Shown in pieces: positions 1 through 4,956 of a stretch of DNA of 5,513 nt; position 1 is the first letter of the stretch; every line of letters begins with the position of its first letter. The DNA is from an uncultured Eubacteriales bacterium (GTDB lineage Bacteria > Bacillota > Clostridia > Monoglobales > Monoglobaceae): positions 1 through 5,513 of the forward strand of contig USLC01000063.1 of the NCBI GenBank assembly GCA_900555375.1, given 5' to 3'. Position numbers and translations under genes: made by a program. Under the pieces are notes generated by a model. It was given only the letters and a program-made list of their open reading frames with translations. It was not told where the DNA came from and ran no database searches.

Positions 1-376
1 CTATATTTCTCTCTTTTTCGGCTGCCTCTGTTGCCTGTTTTATCTTGTCTTCAGCCGATTTCCGGTTCTCCTGCGATGCTGAAGAATCCTTCGCTATCTT
101 GCCCCACTCTTCAGCAGAGCTGCTGCGTGCCGAGTCTCGCTCTTGTCTCAGCTTTGACATCTGCTCGCTTCCGCCGCCGCTTTGCGCGTCGCCCTCTTGC
201 TTGGCATTTTTCTGCTCCTCGGTCGGAAGCGCCTCGTTTGCCGTCGGAATCGCCGCGCTTAAACTTCCCTGTTCGATTGTCCATCTGTAATATCCCGCGG
301 TGATTACAAGTGCCACCAGCCCGAGAAGGAGTATCTGTCTGCCGCCGAACCGTATTTTCTTTTTCTGACTGCTCAT
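1..376 (-). CDS. spoIIIAH: SpoIIIAH, N-terminal part (cut by window edge)
   Basis: Channel component of the SpoIIIA-SpoIIQ complex. In the known system SpoIIIAH is anchored in the mother-cell outer forespore membrane and its YscJ/FliF-like domain binds SpoIIQ from the forespore. I translated this frame by hand: ATG at 376 gives 125 codons plus one base before the edge, beginning MSSQKKKIRFGGRQILLLGL. Residues about 14-29 form one membrane segment after a basic cytoplasmic tail. A Gly/Ser/Glu/Gln linker (about 35-72) follows. Residues 73-124 (SKLRQERDSARS, then EEWGKIAKDSSAS and RKSAEDKI) match the family's helical start of the extracellular domain. The ring-building domain proper lies outside the window. 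An AAAGGA at 385-390 is 8 bases upstream of the start. It is last in the operon order, as expected. A competing 109-codon frame on the same strand is a shadow. Confidence 0.93.
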   Translation of the reverse strand, partial: MSSQKKKIRFGGRQILLLGLVALVITAGYYRWTIEQGSLSAAIPTANEALPTEEQKNAKQEGDAQSGGGSEQMSKLRQERDSARSSSAEEWGKIAKDSSASQENRKSAEDKIKQATEAAEKERNI

Positions 377-413
377 AATATATGTCCTTTCCTCCCACCT
401 GAATTTTAAATTT

Positions 414-438
414 GCTCTGCCCGTGGGTGCTGCAAAGC
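414..438 (-). other. Possible RNA hairpin between spoIIIAG and spoIIIAH
   Basis: In the transcript the bases GCUUUGC (438 to 432) can pair with GCAGAGC (420 to 414) around an 11-base loop, giving a 7-bp stem with one G-U pair. It lies in the 69-base AG-AH gap, the longest spacer in the operon. The bases that follow are A/U-mixed rather than a U run, so it does not look like an intrinsic terminator. It could be a processing or stability element, or chance. Confidence 0.3.
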
Positions 439-445
439 ATATATT

Positions 446-1006
446 TTAATATGTCACTTTGATTCTGTGCGCGGCAATCCCGTATAAAGCCTTTACCGCG
501 TCGTATATTTCAAGCCTGACCTTTTCGTCTGCCGCTCCGCTTGCCACTACCAAAACTCCTGTGATTTCAGGAGTCTTTTCTTCCACAACGTAAGGCTCGC
601 CGTTTCGGTTTCCTCCGGTCACCACCTGGCTTTCGCCCTCTTCACTGTACTTCTCCGCGGAATTTTCACCGCTGTCTTTTGACAGCTTGCTTTTGCTGTC
701 TCGTGCCAAAACCTTTTCACCTCCGCCGCCTGTGCTTATATAAACCGAGACATCTCCTGCCCCGCTGATTTTTTTCAAAGTCATTTCAAGCTTCTTCTCC
801 TGCTCTTTTGTATATTCCTCCGCGGTCTTGGAAGAAGCCGCCGCACCGTCCTTGCTTTTTTCCCCGCCCGAGCCCGTAAAGCTTGTCACAGCAAGGATTA
901 CCACCGCCGCAATTATCAGCCATATGATAAGCATATTCGGGCGGCGTCTCTCTCCCTTTTCAGCCGGCAGAACCGCCGCACCGCTTATGATTTCTCTGAT
1001 TCCCAT
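446..1006 (-). CDS. spoIIIAG: SpoIIIAG, stage III sporulation ring protein
   Basis: Ring-forming protein of the SpoIIIA-SpoIIQ channel in the mother-cell outer forespore membrane. The 186 residues (B. subtilis protein about 229) start with a short cytoplasmic tail (1-24, basic at 18-22), then one membrane segment at about 25-43 (LIIWLIIAAVVILAV). Next come a charged linker and a helix-strand unit at 63-91 (EEYTKEQEKKLEMTLKKI, GAGDVSVYI), the first part of the ring-building motif. A hydrophilic Gly/Ser/Glu-rich insert at about 92-145 corresponds to the beta-rich insertion known in this family. The ring motif resumes at 146-184 (PEITGVLVVASGA, RLEIYDAVKALYGI, AHRIKV), the most recognisable family signature. 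The start at 1006 has an AGGGGAAG-type ribosome site about 6-8 bases upstream. It is 16 bases downstream of spoIIIAF. The shorter insert and linker account for most of the size difference. Confidence 0.95.
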   Translation of the reverse strand: MGIREIISGAAVLPAEKGERRRPNMLIIWLIIAAVVILAVTSFTGSGGEKSKDGAAASSKTAEEYTKEQEKKLEMTLKKISGAGDVSVYISTGGGGEKVLARDSKSKLSKDSGENSAEKYSEEGESQVVTGGNRNGEPYVVEEKTPEITGVLVVASGAADEKVRLEIYDAVKALYGIAAHRIKVTY

Positions 1007-1022
1007 ATATTCGCTTCCCCTT

Positions 1023-1520
1023 TTATCCGTCCTGCCTTAAATATTTTATACTTATATTCTCGTCAGATAAGCCGTAATTCTTTTTTAATATATCCGCCGC
1101 GTTTTGGTTGACTTTTGTATTTTCGTCCGCGTTTACGATTATATACACTTTTTCTATATTCCCAAAGCTGTTCTCGTCCTCCGAGACCTCGCACCTTACT
1201 TCAAACTCTGCGCTTATGATTTTTTCAATATCGCCTTTTATTTTTTCGCACAGTTTGCGCTTGTATACAGAGATTATCTCGCCTTTTTGTCTCTCATCAG
1301 AGCCTTCGTATTGTTCATATGCTTCATACCGAGGAATCTCGGCATCTGTATTTATTTTATGCTTTACAATCGGCGAAAGAACAGACAATATCATCATAAG
1401 CCCGATGGCAAGGTGAACATACTTTTTGTACAGGCTTCCCGGAAGAATCATTTCGCATATTGAGCCGAAAACTATAATCCCGGCAACAGACATTGTCCAC
1501 GCCTTTAAAAAACCCGTCAT
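1023..1520 (-). CDS. spoIIIAF: SpoIIIAF, stage III sporulation membrane protein
   Basis: Membrane-anchored component of the SpoIIIA complex. The family has a soluble ring-building-motif domain resembling secretion-system ring proteins. The 165 residues (B. subtilis about 206) show two membrane segments, about 9-27 and 35-52, separated by the conserved turn MILPGSLYKKYVHLAIGL (24-41) and closed by LSVLSPIV, which is the family hallmark. A charged linker (53-80) leads to a soluble alpha/beta domain (81-160): EIISVYKRKLCEKI helix, FEVRCEVSED strand, NIEKVYIIV strand, AADILKKNYGL helix and a final ISIKYL strand. The ATG at 1520 has GGAGG at 1530-1534, 9 bases upstream, and lies 6 bases after the spoIIIAE stop, with the ribosome site inside the end of spoIIIAE. 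That placement suggests coupled translation. Confidence 0.94.
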   Translation of the reverse strand: MTGFLKAWTMSVAGIIVFGSICEMILPGSLYKKYVHLAIGLMMILSVLSPIVKHKINTDAEIPRYEAYEQYEGSDERQKGEIISVYKRKLCEKIKGDIEKIISAEFEVRCEVSEDENSFGNIEKVYIIVNADENTKVNQNAADILKKNYGLSDENISIKYLRQDG

Positions 1521-1526
1521 ATGCCG

Positions 1527-2699
1527 CTACCTCCCAAGGACCGCGGCACTGCTGCCTGCGTTTATCATTATCGTCATAACTATTACAAACATCACCGTTA
1601 CCGCCGCAATCATCGAAAACAAAACCGATATCGAATCGCCAAGCCTTGATATGCAGGTTATAAGCTTCGGTTCGGACACGGGTTCTGCCACTGCGGCCGT
1701 TATCCTGAAGATGATAAGCAGTGCTCCGAGTTTAAGAACAGGGCGCAGAGCAATCAGAATCAAACATATTATGCCCAAAATTCCGACCGAATTTTTTATA
1801 ACAACACTGCAGTTTAAAACCGTCTCGACCGATTCTGCCAATATTCCTCCTATCATAGGAATAAGATTTGACGCCGCAAATTTACTTAGCTTTACGGCAA
1901 GCCCATCGGCTCCGGCTGATGCGATGCTTTTAAGCCCGGCAAGGCTTACAAACACAGTAAGCATCACAGAAAGTCCCCACTTTACCGCGCTGTTTAAAAG
2001 CTTAACCATTCTGTCGGTCTTAAATTTATCCGACATTCCGTTCACTATGTTAAGCGCGGTCGAAATCATAACCCCCGGGATAAACACCGTTTCTATTACC
2101 CAAACCGCGACCTCTACAATAGCAAGCAGAGTCGGCTCAAGTGTTTGTGCCGATATTGCCGCGCCGCTTGTAAGCAATGTTGTCACAAGCACAGGCACGA
2201 TAAATCGCATAAACACCGCCACATTCTCAATCGCCTGCGATGCACATAAAGCCGCCTCGTAAAATGCCGCCGAAGCGATGCCCGATATAACGGTAAAGCA
2301 GGCATAAAACGCGCAGTCCGCCACCGCGGCTCCGCCGAAGCCCGACTTTAATCCGCTAAGGTACGAACTAAGCACCGACATTGCAAGAACAAGCGCCATA
2401 AGCTTTGCCCCGTCATATACCTCGCCCAGCAAAAGCCTTAATATGTACCTAAGGACTTCAGACGGCGCAAGCGAAATGTCGCCCGAATTCAGCTGTTTTA
2501 GTATATCCTTTGCGCTGAACTCTGGTACTATACCGTCAAAAACCCCCGATGCGTCAAGCTTTTCATCAAAAATGCCGCCGTATAAGTCAGAGTATTCGTC
2601 AAGCAACGGCTGTGTGTCATCCGTCTGCCCTGCGTACACATTTTGGCACATCATAATCAGACACGCGGCAAACAGTATAAGTATAAATCTGCACCTCAT
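1527..2699 (-). CDS. spoIIIAE: SpoIIIAE, polytopic stage III sporulation protein
   Basis: Largest membrane protein of the SpoIIIA complex, thought to form part of the export platform in the outer forespore membrane. Its 390 residues are close to the B. subtilis length (about 399). Residues 1-23 look like a signal peptide (basic MRCR, hydrophobic core, VYA before a likely cleavage site). A soluble acidic stretch (24-80) follows. About eight hydrophobic segments then occupy roughly 98-116, 127-150, 160-180, 188-213, 240-258, 300-318, 322-338 and 356-380. The centre (VFMRFIVPVLVTTLLTSG, QTLEPTLL, GVMISTALNIVNGMSD, then WGLSVMLTVFVSLAGLKS) matches the family core, including the polar Asn/Ser residues between helices. 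The ribosome site is weak (GGCGG about 8 bases upstream), and the gene begins 18 bases after spoIIIAD. A long antisense reading frame over this gene is a codon-bias shadow. Confidence 0.96.
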   Translation of the reverse strand: MRCRFILILFAACLIMMCQNVYAGQTDDTQPLLDEYSDLYGGIFDEKLDASGVFDGIVPEFSAKDILKQLNSGDISLAPSEVLRYILRLLLGEVYDGAKLMALVLAMSVLSSYLSGLKSGFGGAAVADCAFYACFTVISGIASAAFYEAALCASQAIENVAVFMRFIVPVLVTTLLTSGAAISAQTLEPTLLAIVEVAVWVIETVFIPGVMISTALNIVNGMSDKFKTDRMVKLLNSAVKWGLSVMLTVFVSLAGLKSIASAGADGLAVKLSKFAASNLIPMIGGILAESVETVLNCSVVIKNSVGILGIICLILIALRPVLKLGALLIIFRITAAVAEPVSEPKLITCISRLGDSISVLFSMIAAVTVMFVIVMTIMINAGSSAAVLGR

Positions 2700-2717
2700 A
2701 TAAATACCGCCGTTTTT

Positions 2718-3107
2718 CTAAAAGTTTATTATTCTGCTTACAAGTTCAAGCAGACCGTATATAATCGGCATCGACATAGTAATTATAACAATCTTGCCGC
2801 CAAGCTCTATCTTTCCGGCAATCGATGACTCACCCGCGTCCTTGCATATATCGGACGCAAACTGACAAATGTATGCCACGCCGATTATTTTAATCACTAT
2901 TTTGACATACGCGGTATCTATCCCCGATTCCTCGGCGATGTTTTCAAACATCGTTAAAACCGAGGACAGATACGGCACGCATAATGACAATATTGCCGCC
3001 GCGCTTAAAATCGGCACGGCTATCGCAAGCTCCGGCCGATGCTGTTTTACGGTAATCGCAAGCACCGCAGAGCATATTCCTATCCCTATTATTTTAAAAA
3101 CAAGCAT
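2718..3107 (-). CDS. spoIIIAD: SpoIIIAD, stage III sporulation membrane protein
   Basis: Small polytopic membrane protein of the SpoIIIA complex, homologous to SpoIIIAC at its start. At 129 residues it is nearly the length of the B. subtilis protein (about 133). Hydrophobic segments are at about 3-20, 28-53, 66-86 and 104-126. The family signature near the end is clear: CQFASDICKDAGESSIAGKI (81-100), continuing ELGGKIVIITMSMPI, with the conserved Asp-Ala-Gly-Glu and Lys-Ile-Glu-Leu pieces. The ATG at 3107 is only 2 bases after the spoIIIAC stop. No strong ribosome site is visible (only a weak UUUGGA), so translation is probably coupled to spoIIIAC. Confidence 0.95.
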   Translation of the reverse strand: MLVFKIIGIGICSAVLAITVKQHRPELAIAVPILSAAAILSLCVPYLSSVLTMFENIAEESGIDTAYVKIVIKIIGVAYICQFASDICKDAGESSIAGKIELGGKIVIITMSMPIIYGLLELVSRIINF

Positions 3108-3109
3108 AT

Positions 3110-3307
3110 CTACAGTCCAAACAGCGACTTTATTGTATCAAACAGCGCGCTGATTTCGCGAAGAACTACCAGCAGAACCACAACCAGCCCCGCAATTGTT
3201 GTCATCATCGCCTGGTCCTCTCTGCCCGCCCTTACCAGCAGAACGTTAAGCACAGCGACCAAAATCCCTATAGCCGCCACTTTAAATATCAAGTCAACTC
3301 CGTCCAT
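3110..3307 (-). CDS. spoIIIAC: SpoIIIAC, small stage III sporulation membrane protein
   Basis: Very small membrane component of the SpoIIIA complex: 65 residues against about 68 in B. subtilis. Two membrane helices are visible, about 6-24 (LIFKVAAIGILVAVLNVLL) and 36-54, separated by a polar hairpin, VRAGREDQAMMTTIAG (25-40). The Gly-Arg-Glu-Asp turn corresponds to the Gly-Lys-Lys-Glu turn of the family. The tail (LFDTIKSLFGL) is amphipathic, like the conserved LF-x-x-IK end. It starts with ATG 23 bases after the spoIIIAB stop. Two purine-rich ribosome-site candidates precede it, and it nearly abuts spoIIIAD. Confidence 0.94.
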   Translation of the reverse strand: MDGVDLIFKVAAIGILVAVLNVLLVRAGREDQAMMTTIAGLVVVLLVVLREISALFDTIKSLFGL

Positions 3308-3310
3308 TTA

Positions 3311-3323
3311 TCCTCCATCCTCT
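3311..3323 (-). promoter_or_regulatory. Tandem ribosome-site candidates for spoIIIAC
   Basis: The AB-AC spacer reads AGAGGAUGGAGGA in the transcript. The distal AGAGGA (3318-3323) is 10 bases before the spoIIIAC ATG and the proximal GGAGGA (3311-3316) only 3 bases before it. The distal copy has the more usual spacing for initiation at 3307. Confidence 0.6.
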
Positions 3324-3330
3324 TTCGCTT

Positions 3331-3849
3331 TTAAAGAAGCATTACCGCCGCGAATATTCCGCCAAGCAATCCTATTCCGCGCCACAGCTTGCCGCGTCTG
3401 TCTCTCTCAGTCTCTGCTGCGGTCTGCGCCAGCTTAAGCTTTGCGCAGGCCGCCTTGATGTTGTTCATTTCTCTCTCTGTATCACCCGCGCCGAGGTTTG
3501 CGGCAAAGTCTTTAAGTATTTCCTCATCCTCGGCAGACAGGCAAAGCGCGCTTCTGTTTCTGTGCAGGGCGCGTTCAAACGCAACGGGCGGCGCGGCATT
3601 CTTCATCTCCTCGGCGGCGTTTAAAAGCACTCGGCTTACCGCTCCGTGTCCCGTTTTTGCCGCCCCCTCTGCCGCCTGCGCTACGGGGAGTTTTAAAAAC
3701 CCGATGTTAAATCCCATCTGAGTAAGCGCAAGATAAAACTGCTTAAGCTGAGCCGCTCTGACCGAAAAAGCCGAAGCGGCAAATGCGCCCGCATACCCGC
3801 CGCCTATTACCACAATTCCCGCCGCCGCTATTCTTATCACCGCGTTCAC
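3331..3849 (-). CDS. spoIIIAB: SpoIIIAB, GspF-like stage III sporulation protein
   Basis: Membrane protein of the SpoIIIA complex, related to the GspF platform proteins of type II secretion. It presumably works with the SpoIIIAA ATPase. The 172 residues match the B. subtilis length (about 171). An N-terminal membrane segment (about 5-28) is followed by the family motif RAAQLKQFYLALTQMGFNIGF (31-51), a cytoplasmic helical domain with LSAEDEEILKDFAANLGAGD (104-123), a helix rich in Ala/Lys/Glu, and the terminal hydrophobic LWRGIGLLGGIFAAVMLL (155-172). That end is the most conserved feature. The start is a GTG at 3849 overlapping the spoIIIAA stop (GTGA, 4-base overlap), indicating translational coupling. 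Oddity: about 21% alanine, clearly richer than its neighbours. Confidence 0.95.
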   Translation of the reverse strand: MNAVIRIAAAGIVVIGGGYAGAFAASAFSVRAAQLKQFYLALTQMGFNIGFLKLPVAQAAEGAAKTGHGAVSRVLLNAAEEMKNAAPPVAFERALHRNRSALCLSAEDEEILKDFAANLGAGDTEREMNNIKAACAKLKLAQTAAETERDRRGKLWRGIGLLGGIFAAVMLL

Positions 3850-4775
3850 AGCCGAACCGCCTCGGTATATGTAACCGACTCGGGCGTGGAAAAGTCACGG
3901 CGGATTACTATTGCACTGTCAAATATCTTGTCCTCAAACATAGGCTTAAGGACCCTGCGCGAAAGAACCTCCTCAACGCTGCTGCCGTGAGTGGTTGCAA
4001 TAATTTTTACGCCTGTGCCCGCGGCGATTCTTAGCGCGGCGACATCCTCGTCAGACACAATTTCGTCTCCGGCAATAATCTTGGGCGACATAGTTCTTAA
4101 AAGAAGCTCTATCGCCTCTGCCTTGGGCGCTCCGTCTATTACGTCGGTCTGCGCCCCGATATCGTTGCACGGCACTCCGCCGTACATTGCCGCAAGTTCG
4201 CCGCGGTCATCGGTTACCCCGCACTTAAAGCCCCTGTCAGAAATCTGACGGATAATATCGCGCAGGAGCGTGGTTTTTCCCATTTGCGGGGGTGCGATAA
4301 GCAATGTGCTTTTTATTGTCTCTCCGTCTATTATCTTATCGATTATTCCGTCCGCAATGCCGATAATCTGCTGCGCTATCCTGAAGTTAAGCGAACTTAT
4401 TTCGCGGAAGGTTTTTATTTCCTTGCCATCGCAGACAGCTTTTCCGCAAATCCCGACGCGATGTCCGCCGCGGATTGTAATAAATCCTTGCCTAATTTCT
4501 TCAAGGTGGGCATAAACCGAGTTTTCGCAAACCCGTCCGAACGCCGTCTGTACTTCTTCTGACGAAACCGTATAAGCATCACTTTCATAATTGGTAATTC
4601 CTCCCGCAGGTGTGACAAAACAACTTTCTCCCCATATTCCCACCGTCAGCGGTTCTCCGCTGCGCAGTCTGATTTCTTCAATATCAAGCCATTCGTTTGA
4701 GTTAAGCTTCTCAATCAGCCCTGCCACACTTGACGGCAAATACGGAAGCACTTCCGAAATCCTTTGTTTTTTCAC
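3846..4775 (-). CDS. spoIIIAA: SpoIIIAA, sporulation secretion-type ATPase
   Basis: Cytoplasmic AAA-type ATPase that energises the SpoIIIA-SpoIIQ channel on the mother-cell side. It is related to type II/IV secretion ATPases. The 309 residues are typical for the family. Visible hallmarks: EEIRLRSGEPL (33-43); HLEEIRQGFITIRGGHRVGI (90-109); Walker A APPQMGKTT (161-169), with Lys167 and Thr168; LLRDIIRQI after it; DDRGELAA (189-196); the stretch from CNDIGAQTDVIDGAPKAEA through LLLRTMSP; Walker B-like KIIAGDE (232-238); and TTHG (261-264). The first P-loop residue is Ala rather than the usual Gly, which still fits the broad [AG]x4GK[ST] pattern. I chose GTG 4775 because an in-frame TAG lies 48 bases upstream and no other usable start intervenes. 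An AAAGGAAG ribosome site is 9 bases away. It is the first gene of the operon. Confidence 0.96.
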   Translation of the reverse strand: MKKQRISEVLPYLPSSVAGLIEKLNSNEWLDIEEIRLRSGEPLTVGIWGESCFVTPAGGITNYESDAYTVSSEEVQTAFGRVCENSVYAHLEEIRQGFITIRGGHRVGICGKAVCDGKEIKTFREISSLNFRIAQQIIGIADGIIDKIIDGETIKSTLLIAPPQMGKTTLLRDIIRQISDRGFKCGVTDDRGELAAMYGGVPCNDIGAQTDVIDGAPKAEAIELLLRTMSPKIIAGDEIVSDEDVAALRIAAGTGVKIIATTHGSSVEEVLSRRVLKPMFEDKIFDSAIVIRRDFSTPESVTYTEAVRL

Positions 4776-4795
4776 TTCCTCATTCTTCCTTTCAT
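4772..4795 (-). other. Tiny leader ORF overlapping the spoIIIAA start
   Basis: ATG AAA GGA AGA ATG AGG AAG TGA encodes MKGRMRK, and its TGA overlaps the spoIIIAA GTG in a GTGA junction. The first ATG has no ribosome site, and the internal ATG at 4783 is too close to the AAAGGAAG. It may be chance. If translated, it would lie within the predicted short leader of the spoIIIA mRNA. Confidence 0.2.
4785..4792 (-). promoter_or_regulatory. Ribosome binding site of spoIIIAA
   Basis: AAAGGAAG, 9 bases before the GTG at 4775, supports that non-ATG start. A second purine cluster (GAGG) lies only 2 bases before the GTG, too close to act. Confidence 0.7.
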
Positions 4796-4811
4796 TGTGT
4801 CTTAAGGTCTT

Positions 4812-4839
4812 AAAGTATCTGACCTATATGTAAATATTG
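4812..4839 (-). promoter_or_regulatory. Probable sigma-E promoter of the spoIIIA operon
   Basis: On the minus strand, CAATATT (4839-4833) matches 6 of 7 positions of the sigma-E -35 pattern KMATATT. After a 13-base spacer, GATACTTT (4819-4812) matches 6 of 8 positions of the -10 pattern CATACANT. Transcription would start near 4804-4807, giving a leader of about 30 bases that contains the spoIIIAA ribosome site. In B. subtilis this operon is transcribed by sigma-E in the mother cell, so position and type agree. The assignment rests on motif match and context only. Confidence 0.7.
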
Positions 4840-4851
4840 TTATGATACTTT
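4812..4851. repeat. 8-bp inverted repeat framing the spoIIIA promoter
   Basis: AAAGTATC (4812-4819) and GATACTTT (4844-4851) are perfect inverted copies separated by 24 bp. The left arm is the proposed sigma-E -10 element read on the minus strand. The right arm is the same octamer on the plus strand. It could be a protein-binding palindrome, a remnant of a divergent sigma-E promoter, or chance in AT-rich DNA. Confidence 0.4.
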
Positions 4852-4855
4852 GTCC
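4850..4855 (-). promoter_or_regulatory. Possible SpoIIID-like site
   Basis: GGACAA on the minus strand, about 10 bp upstream of the proposed -35 element, matches 6 of 7 bases of the commonly cited SpoIIID core GGACAAG. SpoIIID is the mother-cell regulator acting on many sigma-E genes. The site is short and occurs often by chance, so this is only a suggestion. Confidence 0.2.
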
Positions 4856-4884
4856 CAAAATAGAACGGCTAAACTAAAATTTTA

Positions 4885-4913
4885 TTGCACAAGCCCCTTA
4901 AATGTGATATAAT
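4885..4913 (+). promoter_or_regulatory. Sigma-A-type promoter of the HAD gene (extended -10)
   Basis: TTGCAC (4885-4890, 5 of 6 to TTGACA), a 17-base spacer and a perfect TATAAT (4908-4913) preceded by TGA, i.e. an extended TGn -10. Transcription would start near 4920, giving a leader of about 37 bases. This is a strong housekeeping promoter, unlike the opposing sporulation promoter, so the two divergent genes are probably expressed under different conditions. Confidence 0.82.
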
Positions 4914-4916
4914 TTC

Positions 4917-4934
4917 ATATGCAAAAACGCATAT
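4917..4934 (+). repeat. Hairpin/operator-like inverted repeat at the HAD transcript start
   Basis: ATATGC (4917-4922) and GCATAT (4929-4934) are perfect inverted copies around the 6-base spacer AAAAAC. The repeat begins 3 bp after the -10 and covers the predicted start point. It could be an operator or a 5' stem-loop on the mRNA. The short, AT-rich stem leaves chance open. Confidence 0.4.
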
Positions 4935-4940
4935 ATAAAT

Positions 4941-4946
4941 AAGGAG
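4941..4946 (+). promoter_or_regulatory. Ribosome binding site of the HAD gene
   Basis: AAGGAG, 10 bases before the ATG at 4957, fixes that start. It is the strongest ribosome site in the window. Confidence 0.85.
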
Positions 4947-4956
4947 AACTTTAATT

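Noticed and set aside
414..438. Intrinsic terminator between spoIIIAG and spoIIIAH
   Set aside because: The stem is short, contains a G-U pair and is not followed by a U run. Termination here would also cut spoIIIAH from its operon.
111..440. 109-codon minus-strand frame starting in the AG-AH gap
   Set aside because: It overlaps spoIIIAH in another frame and gives an Arg-rich product without family features. The SpoIIIAH frame has the membrane anchor, the conserved helical domain and the expected operon position.
1426..2262. 278-codon plus-strand open frame
   Set aside because: It lies antisense to spoIIIAE and the start of spoIIIAF, both of which show clear family motifs. Its Ile/Thr/Ala-rich product has no recognisable domain and there is no ribosome site or promoter, so it is a codon-bias shadow.
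3039..3437. 132-codon plus-strand frame
   Set aside because: Antisense to the ends of spoIIIAD/AC/AB and spanning three real genes. The composition is low in information and there is no initiation signal.
4776..4956. Riboswitch or RNA gene in the divergent spacer
   Set aside because: The predicted leaders are about 30 bases (spoIIIA) and 37 bases (HAD gene), too short for a riboswitch. No tRNA-like or other conserved fold was seen.
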